Counted from the first letter of the stretch, positions 1-9,729 are shown. The stretch: 64,000 bases of DNA from Actinomycetes bacterium (GCA_021787035.1 JAJYMM010000202.1:1-64000); one strand, 5' to 3'. Made by a program: numbers and translations. Notes: generated by a model not told the origin, from the letters alone.

Positions 1-1764
1 ATCGTGCTCGGTAACCCGCCCTAGGACAAGGTGGAGTTCCATGAGAAAGAGTTTTTTGCCAAGAGGGACCCCGACATCGCGGATGCAGCCGGCGCCAAGC
101 GCAAGCGGCTGATCGCCGAGCTCGAAGCGAGTGACCCAGCCCTATGGGCCGCGTACCAGGGCGCCTACGCTCACACAGAAGCCGAGGCGCACTTCGTCCG
201 AGATTCTGGGCGCTTCCCGCTCTGTGGTCAAGGTCGGCTCAACACGTATGCTCTTTTTGCGGAGACGATGCGGTCGCTGGTCGGCCCGGCGGGGCGGGCC
301 GGCGTCATCGTGCCGACAGGGATAGCAACGGACGACACGACCAAGGCCTTCTTCGGGGCCATAAACGGCGGGCGGGAGCTGGCGGGCCTCTATGACTTCG
401 AGAACCGCGCGAAACTATTCCCCGACATCGACAGCCGTATCAAGTTTTGCCTGCTCACGTTGTCGGGTCGAGGGCGGCCTGTAAAGGATGGTGCCGAGCT
501 GGCGTTCTTTTGCCACGACGCCTCGGACCTCGACGACCCAGAGCGGCGCTTCCGGTTGTCGCCCGACGAGATCGCCCTGCTCAACCCCAACACTCTCACA
601 TGCCCAATCTTCCGTACAAAGCGCGATGCAGAGATAACGCTCCAGATATATCGACGCGCTCCGGTCCTTATGCGAGAAAGTGGTTCTGCCTCCAATCCAT
701 GGTCAATTAGTTTCCGGCAGGGTCTCTTCAATATGGCGACCGACTCAGCTCTGTTCCAAGGTATAGATCGTCTGAAGCTGCAGGGTTACTCCATGGATAA
801 TGGCGTGCTGCGAAAGGGCGCCGAAAGTTGCGTTCGCCTTTTTGAAGGCAAGATGATCGGACTGTATGACCATCGAGCGGCGGATGTCATCATCAGCCCG
901 ACTGCTACGATCCGACAGCGTCAACCGCGGTATCTGTCCGGCGATGACCACAGGGACCCCGCTCGAGTTGCCCTTTCCGAGGCGTGGATCGAGGAACGGG
1001 TGCTTTCAAGAGAACTGAGCACATGGACGAAGGATTGGCTATTAGGTTTCTGTAAAGTAACTAGTCCCACGAATGAACGTACTATGGTTTCAACGATTTT
1101 TCCAAGAGCCGGGGCTGGTGATAGCGTTAACCTGATTTTCCCGCCCTCTGCTAGAGAAGCGGTTCTTCTGCAAGCTTGTCTAAGCTCATTTTCGTTCGAT
1201 TACGTCGTACGCCAGAAGCTAGGTGGGATCAATCTGAGTTTCTTTGTGGTAGCCCAGCTCGCAATTCCGGCGCCGGACGTGCTTGCCAGGGAAGCTCCCT
1301 GGCTCAAAGCACAGAGTATCGCTGACTGGATCATCCCTCGCGTATTGGAATTGGACTATACCTCCACCGATCTAAAGGGTTTAGCAATGGACCTTGGATA
1401 TGATGGCCCCCCCTTCCTCTGGGATGAAAAGCGTCGAGTGCCCATCCGTGCGGAGCTCGACGCCTGCTTCTTCCACCTCTACGGCCTGGAGCGCGATGAG
1501 GTCGATTACGTGATGGGCACTTTCCCGATCGTTGAGCGTCACGAGACTGAGCGCTTCGGCGAGTACCGTACCAAGAGTCTGATCCTGGAGTGCTACGACG
1601 CCCTGGCCAAAGCTGCGGACACCGGCGAACCGCACGCCAGCGCGCTTGACCCGCCGGCAGGAACCACGTTCGTAGAAATCGGAGGCCGATCAACGATGGG
1701 ATCTCGGCTTCGCACTCGGAGTACCGGCATGAGGGAGTTGGGCGACGGTGGCGCGAATTATTGA
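1..1764 (+). pseudogene. Eco57I-like adenine-specific DNA methyltransferase, interrupted in its catalytic motif (5' end outside window)
   Basis: Reading from base 1, the frame gives IVLGNPP, then TAG (22-24), then DKVEF, and stays open to 1764. NPP followed by an aromatic residue is motif IV of N6-adenine DNA methyltransferases; the family has NPPW here, so TGG to TAG is the simplest explanation. The part after the stop matches class I DNA methyltransferases of restriction and defence loci: LYDFENR near residue 120, FCLLTLSG near 137, then a target-recognition-like C-terminus. The 5' end, including the SAM-binding motif, lies outside the window. A GTG at 31 could start a 577-residue product, but that would lack the catalytic core. 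The gene overlaps the next one by 17 bases. I infer an inactivated gene; a sequencing error cannot be excluded. Confidence 0.8.
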
Positions 1765-4700
1765 CGACCGGTTCGCGCTCCTCGCCACGCCGGTACAGGA
1801 AGGGCTTCACGGAGCCGTCTTCAAGGCGACGGACCTACGGCGGGATCGCCCTGTCGCCTTGAAGTTGTTCCACCCTTCTCGGGTCATGGACGACAGAGTC
1901 CTGCAAGACGCCTGGTCCAACGAGCTGAATGGGTACCACGCGCTTGGTAGTCACCTGAACCTTGTGGAGCTCATCGATTGGGGTCGGACAGAAGATGGTG
2001 AGCCCTATCTTGTGTTCGAGTGGCTTACTTGTGATTTATTTGAATATCTCAACCGCGTTGAGATTGCTGGATGGGACGATTACTGGCCTATCGCCCGCGA
2101 TATCCTCGAAGGCCTGGCCGTAATTCACAGCTCGGGATTTGTGCACCGCGATCTCAAGCCTGAGAACGTGCTTGCTTCCGAAGAGGGAACATGCAAGGTG
2201 GCTGACTTCGGGACGATGCGGCTCATCGAGCGGATCTCTTTGGGTCGGACAATGAAGGATTTGGGCACAGTGCCCTATTCGCCTCCTGAGCGGCAAACGG
2301 CTTCACCGACACTCGCTTACGACGTCTATTCGTTTAGCGTCCTTTCAGTTGTGTGCATTTCGGGCATAGTTCCATCCGCACGCGAGGAGGTACTGGCTGC
2401 TCTCGAAAGGCTTGACCTTCCTCCGCAGGTAGTGCAATTGCTCCGAGCAGGGCTCGGGGAGGAGCCGTCAGCCCGACCGGAAAGCGCTGCCGTACTTTTG
2501 GCGGCACTCCGCGCCCTTGAGGACCGCCGCGTCCGGCAGAGGGCTGCCGAGACGGAGCTCTTCCTTCACTTGCCCGGTCGGCAGCAAGAGGTTCTTGCTG
2601 CCACGTTAGGCCTGAGCTCGTCCGGAGTGGTTGACTACATCAAGGAGGACATTTCTGGCTTAGGTGCTGTTGCCTTCGACAGCCGAGTCGAGGATCAACC
2701 AGATCTCCAGATCGCTGGTGAGGTCTTCATGTACCGGTGTCAACCGCATCGAGTGTTGCCCGGGGTTTTGACGATACTTCGGGCTAGCCGACCGCCCGCG
2801 CAGGTTCTCGAGTACGCTCGGACCCATTGGTGGAGGCCAAGACTAATTGCTCGGTTCAGCTCACCAACTGACACGGAACGATCCCGCCAGTCACTTGCTC
2901 AGTTTCTGGCCGATGTCGCTGAGAGGGATGCTCAGCGACTCTCTGAGGAAGCGCAAGAGTCGGCCGATCGGTTGTTCCCGCAGTGGCGCAATCTCCTTCG
3001 AGCTAAGTTTTCTATCGAAGACGAACGTGGTAAGCCCATCAAGTACACCGGATTCGTCACTCGGGATTCGCGTGTGGTCTTTCGGGTGGGCGAACTTCCT
3101 GAGCTGGAGCCGAACGAAGGACGCTTGGTTCGTGTCGGCAGGAGGAAGGTGCTCTTCGGGGAAGTGGATGCCGTCGAGAATGACGAACTGCATCTCTACG
3201 TGACAAGGGGCCGGGCGGCCGCGTTACCCCCGCGAGGCGTTCTTGAGTACGACGCAGAGGCATCCAAGTCGAAACTGCGGCGCGAGCAATTCGCACTCGA
3301 TCGTACAGTTGTCCGACGGTCGCTTAGGCCCGACCTGCGCGACCTATTGCTCGACCCAGGCAGCTCGGCCATCCCACAACCGCTCGAGATCGAAGACTTT
3401 GACGACCTCATCGATGATGCCAAAAAGAATGCGGTTCGGGCGGCATTAGGAGCGCCCGACTTCATGATCGTCCAGGGTCCTCCCGGTACTGGTAAGACGA
3501 CCTTCATTGCGGAGCTCGTCCGGCGCTTTCTGAGTAATAATCCAGGATCACGGGTGGCTCTGACTTCTCAGACACACATAGCGCTCGATCATGCGCTTGT
3601 CCGCATTAGAGAACTTCTTCCGGACGCCAACCTGCTGCGACTCGGGCCATTCGACAAGCTGGCCGATGATGTTGAACCGTTATCCGTTACACCTCAACTG
3701 GAAGAGTGGCGCCAGGGGGTGATTGAGAGCGGCCAACGATTCCTAAGGGACTATGCCCGCCAGCTAGGTATCGAACTTCCCGAAATCGACGTGAAGAGTC
3801 TTGCCTTGCAACTGAAGCGTCGTCGTGACCACCTTCACGAGCTACGCTCCGCGATTGCCAATCGACAGGCTGAACGACGGCACGTTGTTAGCCAAATAGA
3901 GGAACTCAACGACCTTGCTCCGGATGTGCTTAGTATTGCTGAGACCCTAGAGAGAGCCACTCGGTCAGGGTCGGCAAGTGACCTTGAGGCGGCGGCGCGA
4001 CTTCTGATTGATCAGGCCGTGCAGCTCGCTGCGAGGCTTGAGAGCGGGTCACCCCTGGGCGAGCGACTCATAGAACTAGAGTCGAGCCTTTCGGCGTGGC
4101 GTGCAGAAGAGAGCGTACTGGCTGAGCAAGAACGGGCCATCCGAGATGAGCTTGCTATGGCCCTTGGCACCGAGAACCGTGACGCGGAGACGTTGTTTGG
4201 ACAGTTATCCAAGGCAGGGGAAAGCGGTGACCGAGGCTGGCAAAGTTAAAGGCGCTTGCTACAGATTGGGCCGAGCGATTTGGAAGGGGCAGCCAATTTG
4301 TGGCCGCATTAGTAATGCGCTCAGACGTTGTTGCGGCGACATGCGTTGGGCTCGTGGGGGTGCCGGGCGTAGACCAAGTCCCCTTCGATCTGTGCATCGT
4401 CGATGAGGCGTCGAAAGCTACACCTACCGAGGTACTAGTGCCGCTGGCGAACAGCAAACGGTGGGTGCTGGTAGGCGACCAACGCCAGCTCCCGCCATTC
4501 GTCGAGCACGCCCTTGACCATCCCGACCTGTTGCGCCGGTTTGAAATCAGCCCTGGCGACCTACACTCAACTTTGTTCGCGACACTCGCCGAACAGTTGC
4601 CGACCGCATGCAAAGTCCAATTAACGAATCAGCACCGGATGCATCCCACGATTGGGAAGTTAATTAGTGACTGCTTCTACGATGGGACGCTTACATCTTC

Positions 4701-5250
4701 CGTTCGTGACATATCCTCAACTGTCCAGGTGGCGTTTGACGTACCAGTGGTCTGGTATGATACTTCGACCCTATCAGACCGTCGAGAACGTCTCAGCGGT
4801 ACGAGCGTGCGCAATTTTCGTGAGGCAAGGATTATAGCTGATCTGCTTGATCGGCTGCAATTTGTCGCAGGACGCCAGAGTCTCACTGTCAGTGTCGTGG
4901 TGTTGACGGGGTATGATGCCCAGCGACGGGAGATCCTCGACCTCATTACTGCGCAGGAGTTGGAAAGAGTGAACCTTCACGTGCGCGTCGCTACAGTGGA
5001 CGCCTATCAGGGGCAAGAGGCAGATATAGCTATATTCAGCGTCACGCGGTCAAACATGGCCGGCGACTTAGGTTTCTTGCGAAGCGAGGAGCGCGTAAAC
5101 GTCGCACTGTCTCGGGCGCGTGATGGTGTGGTAATAATTGGGGACGTTAGCTTTATCGAAGGGGCATCTAGCCGTCCCAACCCACTTGCGACCGTGATCC
5201 ACCACATACGCTTAAACGGAGGGTGTGTTCTTGAGAGAGTTGAGCCATGA
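1748..5250 (+). pseudogene. Ser/Thr protein kinase-SF1 helicase fusion (Mokosh MkoA-like), frameshifted
   Basis: Two frames together encode one protein of about 1167 residues. Residues 8-260 are a Hanks-type kinase with VALK (Lys39), HRDLKPEN (133-140) and DFG (153-155), so it looks catalytically complete. A COG1112/Upf1-like helicase follows, with Walker A GPPGTGKT at 577-584. The first frame stops at 4249. Helicase motif II (VDEAS), motif III (VGDQRQLPP), the DAYQGQE segment and the RVNVALSRAR motif are in the next frame, open from 4231 to 5250. The frames join if one A is restored near 4241-4245 (WQ then KLKALATDW). A kinase-COG1112 helicase fusion followed by a PLD gene is, as I recall it, the arrangement of type I Mokosh anti-phage systems. 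The GTG start overlaps the methyltransferase; the 3' end overlaps the PLD gene by ATGA. Confidence 0.85.
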
Positions 5251-6752
5251 GTTTCGACGAACGGGTGGCAAGCGGACAGGCTCCAACGGCGGAAGAGATC
5301 GTTCGCAGGCTTGGACGACGGCCTGGATACCATCTATTGACTTACCGGGAGGTCGGTCTTCCGTTTTGGAAGACTCCTGTGCGCTGTCGGGTCTTAGCAA
5401 AAAAGGATCTTCCGCCGCTAGATGAGTTCGTTCTCAGGTGCGTTGACGTGGAGCTCCAGCATAGCCCGCAGATTGCGGCGTTTCTAGGACTGACCAACCG
5501 TGTAGTTGAGTCTGTGATGGGTGGGCTAGTCGCGTCAGGACACCTGGTTCCGACTCCGCCGCAGAACGAGGGCCCCCTGCGCTATGTGCTCACGGAGCGA
5601 GGAAGGCTTGCGCTTCGTGAACTCGGTGAGGTTGTACCAGTGGAGCGCGACATTTCGGTTTCTTACGACGGCGTGCTCCGCGAGTACATGATGATCGACC
5701 CAACCCTGCGATGGCGTCCGCGGGACTTACGTGAGCGTGATGTGCTAGAAGTCCCTGCTTTTCCTGCCGACCCACCGGATGTTGGAGTGGATGACACGGT
5801 AGCGATTGCGGCGGCTACAAATCAAATAGTTGACTTGGCTGACGTGGAGATCCTTTCGGTCCTTGGGCTCGCAGGTCGCCGCGAGAAGTTTTTTATCCGG
5901 GCCATCGCCCTAGTTTTCGAGTCCATAGACGATAGGAGCGTCAACGTCCACTTCGCCATTGACGGTCGCCCATCAGAGAAGCATGATCTCGCGTTCGCCC
6001 GGGCTGAAGGGCTGCGAAAGCTCGGTGTCATCAGTGCTCTTCGAGAGGACCGGAATGTAGCGGGCGGCGTCATCAACCCCGATCTTCTGGCGCAGCGCTC
6101 CGATGACATCGAGATCGCGGCGCTCCGTAGGGCCACTGAAGCCCTACATGAAAGGGTAGAGGAATTACAGGACCAGGTGGCCGACGCTGATGAGCATACG
6201 CAATTGGAGCTGGCCGAACAGATTTCCGACCTCGAACGGCGGCTTGAGGAGGCTGAGACGGCGCTCACGCAGGCCCCAGTTCGGATCCTGGAAGTTCAAG
6301 AGCATCCGAAGATCCTGCGTGAAGCGATCTCCACCGCACAGGACCGGCTCCTGATTGTCTCTCCGTGGGTTCGGGTGGCCGTGGTAAACGGGTTGTTTCT
6401 CAAAACACTTGAGGATTGCCTACAACGTGGTGTTCAGGTGGCGATTGGTTATGGCATCGATGACGGACGTGAGGTCTTTGAGCGCGATCGCGAGGCCGAA
6501 CGTAGCTTGCTCGAACTTGCGGGCCGTTACGACAGTTTTCGTTTAGCTAGACTGGGGGATACACACGCTAAGGTCCTTGTGGTCGACCGGGCGTATGTCG
6601 TTGTGACAAGTTTCAACTGGCTGTCGTTCCGCGGTGATCCCAATCGCCCATTTCGCGATGAGCGTGGAACACTCGTTGCCGTTCCGGAGGAAGTCGACCG
6701 GATATACGATGACTACATGAGGCGCATGGCAGAGGCAAAGGAGTTGGGATGA
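5247..6752 (+). CDS. PLD-family protein with winged-helix N-terminus (Mokosh MkoB-like)
   Basis: 501 residues, starting at an ATG that overlaps the helicase stop as ATGA, which suggests translational coupling. Residues about 55-125 look like a winged-helix DNA-binding domain. A heptad-rich coiled coil rich in Glu and Leu lies near 285-330. The C-terminus is a phospholipase D-like domain with one HxKxxxxD signature, His440, Lys442 and Asp447, followed by a segment ending SFNW. A single HKD motif usually means the active site forms in a dimer. In Mokosh type I the PLD protein is the presumed effector nuclease beside a kinase-helicase. This is the only gene of the three that is fully intact. The assignment rests on motif and context; its substrate is unknown. 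Confidence 0.85.
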   Translation: MSFDERVASGQAPTAEEIVRRLGRRPGYHLLTYREVGLPFWKTPVRCRVLAKKDLPPLDEFVLRCVDVELQHSPQIAAFLGLTNRVVESVMGGLVASGHLVPTPPQNEGPLRYVLTERGRLALRELGEVVPVERDISVSYDGVLREYMMIDPTLRWRPRDLRERDVLEVPAFPADPPDVGVDDTVAIAAATNQIVDLADVEILSVLGLAGRREKFFIRAIALVFESIDDRSVNVHFAIDGRPSEKHDLAFARAEGLRKLGVISALREDRNVAGGVINPDLLAQRSDDIEIAALRRATEALHERVEELQDQVADADEHTQLELAEQISDLERRLEEAETALTQAPVRILEVQEHPKILREAISTAQDRLLIVSPWVRVAVVNGLFLKTLEDCLQRGVQVAIGYGIDDGREVFERDREAERSLLELAGRYDSFRLARLGDTHAKVLVVDRAYVVVTSFNWLSFRGDPNRPFRDERGTLVAVPEEVDRIYDDYMRRMAEAKELG

Positions 6753-6822
6753 ATGGAAGGAGCCGTGGATTTGTAAAGGACGATGTTACTGCCCGACGGA
6801 TCAACTCGTTTTGCGTGGGCCT

Positions 6823-8043
6823 TTAGTCGCGTCGAGTATACCCGTTTGGTTGGGAACGAGCAGATGAACTTTGGACGGCCGAGCCCGCCGTTGCTGATCC
6901 CGCGACGAGCGCGCCCAAGATGGCAGCTGCTTCGCGGTCTCGTTCTGCGAGTGCGTGGGCGTAGACACGGAGGGTCGTGGAGGGGTCAGCGTGGCCGAGG
7001 CGATGAGCGACCGTGCGGACGTCTACGCCGGCGCCGATCAGTTGTGTCGCCGAGAAGTGCCTGAGGTCGTGAAACCTGACTTTGACGCCTGAGCGCTCGG
7101 CCAGGCGGGCGAAGGCGGAGGTGATCGTGTTGGGCTTGACCGGCTCGGCCCCGGTCGGGTCGAAGCCCCACGCCGGGCCGCCCGGCAGGACGTAGCCGTC
7201 CTCTAGTACCGAGACGCCGGCGTGGTTCGCCCACCCCTCGACCCGCTGGCGGTGACTGGCCAGGAGCGCCAGGGCGGTGGGGTCGAGCGAGACCTTCCGG
7301 TCCTGGTGGGTCTTGGTCGGCCCGACGAAGAGCTCGCGCTTGTCGAGTCCGTGCTTCACGGCGCGGCGGATGTGGAGCACGTTGTTGTCAAGGTCGATGT
7401 CCGACCAGCGCAGGCCGCACAGCTCGCCGAGGCGCGCTCCGGTGATCGCCGCCAGGACGATCGCCATCGCGAGGACGGGGTTCTCTTCCTCGGCTGCGGT
7501 GACTAGTCCTTGGACGGCCGAGGGGTCAGGGACGGTGGGCGGCCGGGCGTGCATCGGTGGAGGGCTCGCCAGGTCAGTGATGACCTGAGCGACTAGCCCC
7601 CAGCGCCGGGCCTGATGGAGAGCGGCCGCCAGGACAGAGTGGTAACGGCGGACTGTCGCCGGCGCAAGGCCAGCTGCAAGCCAGCGGGCGTAGGCCCGGT
7701 CGATCTCCTGGGCACCGAGCTTGGTGAGCCGGACGTGGCCCAGCTCGGCTACCACGGCCTGGGCGCAGGTGCGGTGCCCGCGGACGGTGCCCGGCTCTCG
7801 GAGGGGAGTGACGTGCTCCAGCCAGTGCTCGAGCAGCTCGGCAACCGTGACTGGCCCCTCGAGCGGCGCAGTGCGGTGCTCGACTTCGACCATGAGGCGG
7901 GCCAGCTCGGCCTGGGCCTGGCGCTTGCCGCCCTTCACGGTCCGGGTAACCTGGATTGGGCGACCTTGGGCATTACGGCCGATGTAGACGCGTACGCGCC
8001 ACGTTCCTGGGCTACGCTCTGTAATGGTGCCTTTTCCTGCCAT
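6823..8043 (-). CDS. Tyrosine recombinase (phage-type integrase)
   Basis: 406 residues in the usual order for actinobacterial phage and island integrases: an arm-binding N-terminus (1-60), a SAM-like core-binding domain (65-155) and a catalytic domain (170-370). The catalytic set is visible: Arg204 (GARLGEL), Lys244 (TKT), His325 and Arg328 (HDLRH), His351 (LGH) and Tyr361. The gene lies 130 bases from tRNA-Ser, a common integration target, and its start is surrounded by repeated TGGACTA words that look like arm-type binding sites. AAGAGGTG upstream of the ATG is a plausible ribosome binding site and overlaps one of these repeats, so self-repression is possible. It probably mobilises the defence genes to its left. 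No excisionase is seen in the window. Confidence 0.95.
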   Translation of the reverse strand: MAGKGTITERSPGTWRVRVYIGRNAQGRPIQVTRTVKGGKRQAQAELARLMVEVEHRTAPLEGPVTVAELLEHWLEHVTPLREPGTVRGHRTCAQAVVAELGHVRLTKLGAQEIDRAYARWLAAGLAPATVRRYHSVLAAALHQARRWGLVAQVITDLASPPPMHARPPTVPDPSAVQGLVTAAEEENPVLAMAIVLAAITGARLGELCGLRWSDIDLDNNVLHIRRAVKHGLDKRELFVGPTKTHQDRKVSLDPTALALLASHRQRVEGWANHAGVSVLEDGYVLPGGPAWGFDPTGAEPVKPNTITSAFARLAERSGVKVRFHDLRHFSATQLIGAGVDVRTVAHRLGHADPSTTLRVYAHALAERDREAAAILGALVAGSATAGSAVQSSSARSQPNGYTRRD

Positions 8044-8051
8044 GAGCTACA

Positions 8052-8173
8052 CCTCTTGGACTAATTACTGGACTACTCGCGACCTCTGTGGTGGAGACGT
8101 TTGTAGTCCAAGAGTAGTCCAAGAGGCCGTCCGCCGGCAAGGGTAGGTAACAAAAGAGCAGGTAGATGGACTA
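8052..8173. repeat. Cluster of TGGACTA / TAGTCCA repeats, probable integrase arm sites
   Basis: Five copies of one heptamer lie between the integrase start and tRNA-Ser. TGGACTA occurs at 8057-8063, 8069-8075 and 8167-8173; the reverse complement occurs at 8105-8111 and 8116-8122. Longer matches form an inverted repeat of 12 bases (CCTCTTGGACTA at 8052-8063 against TAGTCCAAGAGG at 8116-8127) and an 11-base direct repeat (8105-8115 and 8116-8126). The last heptamer touches the first base of tRNA-Ser. Function as integrase arm sites or an operator is inferred. Confidence 0.6.
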
Positions 8174-8263
8174 GGAGAGGTGCGAGAGCGGCCGAATCGG
8201 GCTCACTGCTAATGAGTTGACGGGCTTATACCCCGTCCGAGGGTTCAAATCCCTCCCTCTCCG
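8174..8263 (+). tRNA. tRNA-Ser (anticodon GCT)
   Basis: A 90-base class II tRNA. The acceptor stem GGAGAGG (8174-8180) pairs with CCTCTCC (8256-8262), with G at the discriminator. The anticodon loop is CTGCTAA, giving GCT. There is a long variable arm and a T arm with GGTTCAAAT. CCA is not encoded. It decodes AGC and AGU and is the likely attachment site of the neighbouring integrase. The island lies on its 5' side, which is unusual, since most islands lie on the 3' side. Confidence 0.95.
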
Positions 8264-8966
8264 CTCGCTCGCTCGCTTGCACGCGAGCCTGCCCAATCGG
8301 CAAGCCAGATGATCGTCATGGTGGCACGCCGGAGGCCCGTGCTTGCCAGCCCCCACCCCCTTGGGGCCGTCCGCCGACCCCTGCCTCGTGGTGGCGCGTA
8401 CACAAAGCTCATAGATCTGAGGCAGTAAACGGCCGGTACTGCTGTTTTCGAGCCAAAAACAGCGCATTTTCTCACGGATGTGGCATCCGCCAGCAGACAT
8501 TGGTCGGTTTCCGTGCCACCTCCCTTCGCCGTGCCACTTGCCTAGGCCGACCCGGGCGACCCGGCGGGGCCGCCGGCCCCGCCGGCCCCGCCGTGCCCGA
8601 CACCCAGGAAGCCGTTAGCCACTCCCAGGCGGACGAGGGCGATCCCTCGCCAGGCCCGTCTAGGCCAAACGTCTAGGCCAGGCCCGTCTAGGCCAGGCCC
8701 GTCTAGGCCAGGCCCGTCTAGGCCAGGCCCGTCTAGGCCAGGCCCGTCTAGGCCAGGCCCGTCTAGGCCAGGCCCAGTGAGCCCGCAATGCGCCGGCGCC
8801 GCCCGCCGGCGCCGCTCCGCGCGTTGTGGGTCCCTCGGGATCCCTTCGCGTGACGGCAGCGCAGCTGCTTTGACGCACGCCGGCAAACCGTCCCAAGTGC
8901 GGGTCGGAGGTGCTGCCGGGACGTCCCGGTTGGCGTACGAGCCCAAAGCCACGTAGCTTCGTGTCC
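8264..8966. other. Intergenic region with simple repeats, no supported gene
   Basis: About 700 bases without a convincing gene. It begins with a GCTC tetranucleotide run just after the tRNA, has GGCCCCGCC-type repeats near 8570-8592, and holds the 15-bp minisatellite described separately. Minus-strand frames through the repeat only translate it as GLDGP units. Confidence 0.6.
8671..8775. repeat. 15-bp tandem repeat, 7 perfect copies
   Basis: The unit GTCTAGGCCAGGCCC is repeated seven times without mismatch, with a degenerate copy just upstream at 8658-8670. It is intergenic, and belongs to a window-wide pattern of 15-bp tandem arrays, two of which lie inside guaA and also have seven copies. 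Confidence 0.95.
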
Positions 8967-9515
8967 ATGGATGCGAAGGTGATCTTGTGCGACTTTGCCG
9001 AGGTGGCAGGGGGCAAGATGTTTATCTCGGGCGCCGGCTTGGCCCTCCTTGCCAGTGGGACCCCGGTTGCTCCCTATCGGGTCAACGTGGCTCTTGCCAT
9101 TATGGGCTTGATCGGTCTGAACGACACGGACGCGCAGCACAAGATGACCCTCGAGCTGGTCTATGCCGCTCCCGATGGCGGCGAGACGCGGGTGCCGCTG
9201 GCCGACGAGGTGCCCGAGGGTGGCGATCCAGCTGACAAGGGCATGTTCATCGCCTATTTCATGGCCCCGCGGTCTCCCGAAATGCTACCCACCGACGAGT
9301 GGGCTATGCCGATGGCGATCCCGATGTATGGGCTCGGGCTACCAGCTCTCGGCTCCTACTACTTCAGCGTGAGGATCGATGGCCGGGAAATGGACCGGTC
9401 GTCGTTCCGCCTCGTGATGCCCCAGCCGCCCGAGGTGGTCGACGGCATGGGAGTTCCTGGGTCGGGTGGCGAAGGCATCGGAGGGCGACAAGTAACGGAG
9501 GGCCCGTCACTTTGA
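8967..9515 (+). CDS. DUF6941-like protein of unknown function
   Basis: 182 residues from the ATG at 8967 (MDAKVILCDFAEV). The frame is open further upstream to 8910, but that part is arginine-rich and unlikely. The sequence resembles the small actinobacterial family DUF6941: an N-terminal strand naming a cytosolic beta-rich fold, AEVAGGKMFISG, then SYYFSVRIDGR near residue 130. It has no signal peptide, membrane segment or known catalytic motif. The stop codon falls inside the first copy of a 43-bp direct repeat, so the C-terminal tail (VTEGPSL) may have been set by that duplication. Family membership is from recall of the pattern and function is unknown. Confidence 0.6.
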   Translation: MDAKVILCDFAEVAGGKMFISGAGLALLASGTPVAPYRVNVALAIMGLIGLNDTDAQHKMTLELVYAAPDGGETRVPLADEVPEGGDPADKGMFIAYFMAPRSPEMLPTDEWAMPMAIPMYGLGLPALGSYYFSVRIDGREMDRSSFRLVMPQPPEVVDGMGVPGSGGEGIGGRQVTEGPSL

Positions 9516-9615
9516 GACCTGCCGCGGTCTCGTGGTCACCGGCGCTCGCCGGCCGGTTCGATCCCGGCACAGGGGCCCGTCACTTTGAGACCTGCCGCGG
9601 TCTCGTGGTCACCGG
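9500..9615. repeat. 43-bp direct repeat pair flanking a tRNA T-arm-like hairpin
   Basis: Positions 9500-9542 and 9573-9615 are identical over 43 bases. Each copy contains GAGACC-6-GGTCTC, a perfect 6-bp hairpin. Between them lies GCCGGTTCGATCCCGGC (about 9552-9568), which folds exactly like a tRNA T arm (5-bp stem, TTCGATC loop). No complete cloverleaf is present. The element may be a tRNA remnant, an attachment-site scar or a terminator duplication. Confidence 0.7.
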
Positions 9616-9729
9616 GGACGGCGCTGCACCGACTTGCGGGTGAAGCCCCTGGTGGGATGGCCAGAAGCCAATGGCCTGGGGCCGGCGGGCTTCGACCGGT
9701 GGCGGCCCCTGTCTTATCCAGATGCGCCG

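Noticed and set aside
1-1764. TAG in the methyltransferase read as pyrrolysine or another amino acid
   Set aside because: No pyrrolysine genes or suppressor tRNA are visible, and the family has Trp at this position, so a nonsense change is simpler.
4231-4250. Programmed -1 frameshift in the kinase-helicase
   Set aside because: There is no classical slippery heptamer or clear downstream structure; a one-base loss is simpler. I keep it only as an alternative in the finding.
8171-8500. Minus-strand frame containing GRDLNPRTGYKPVNSL
   Set aside because: This is the classic false protein from the antisense strand of a tRNA gene, here tRNA-Ser.
8671-8775. Possible CRISPR array
   Set aside because: The 15-bp units are directly adjacent, without spacers, and no cas genes are present.
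8542-8952. Minus-strand open frame encoding GLDGP repeats
   Set aside because: It is the translation of the intergenic 15-bp minisatellite with no ribosome binding site and no recognisable domain on either side.
9540-9572. A complete tRNA between the 43-bp repeats
   Set aside because: Only the T arm folds; five extra bases follow it before any acceptor-like strand, and no anticodon arm can be placed.
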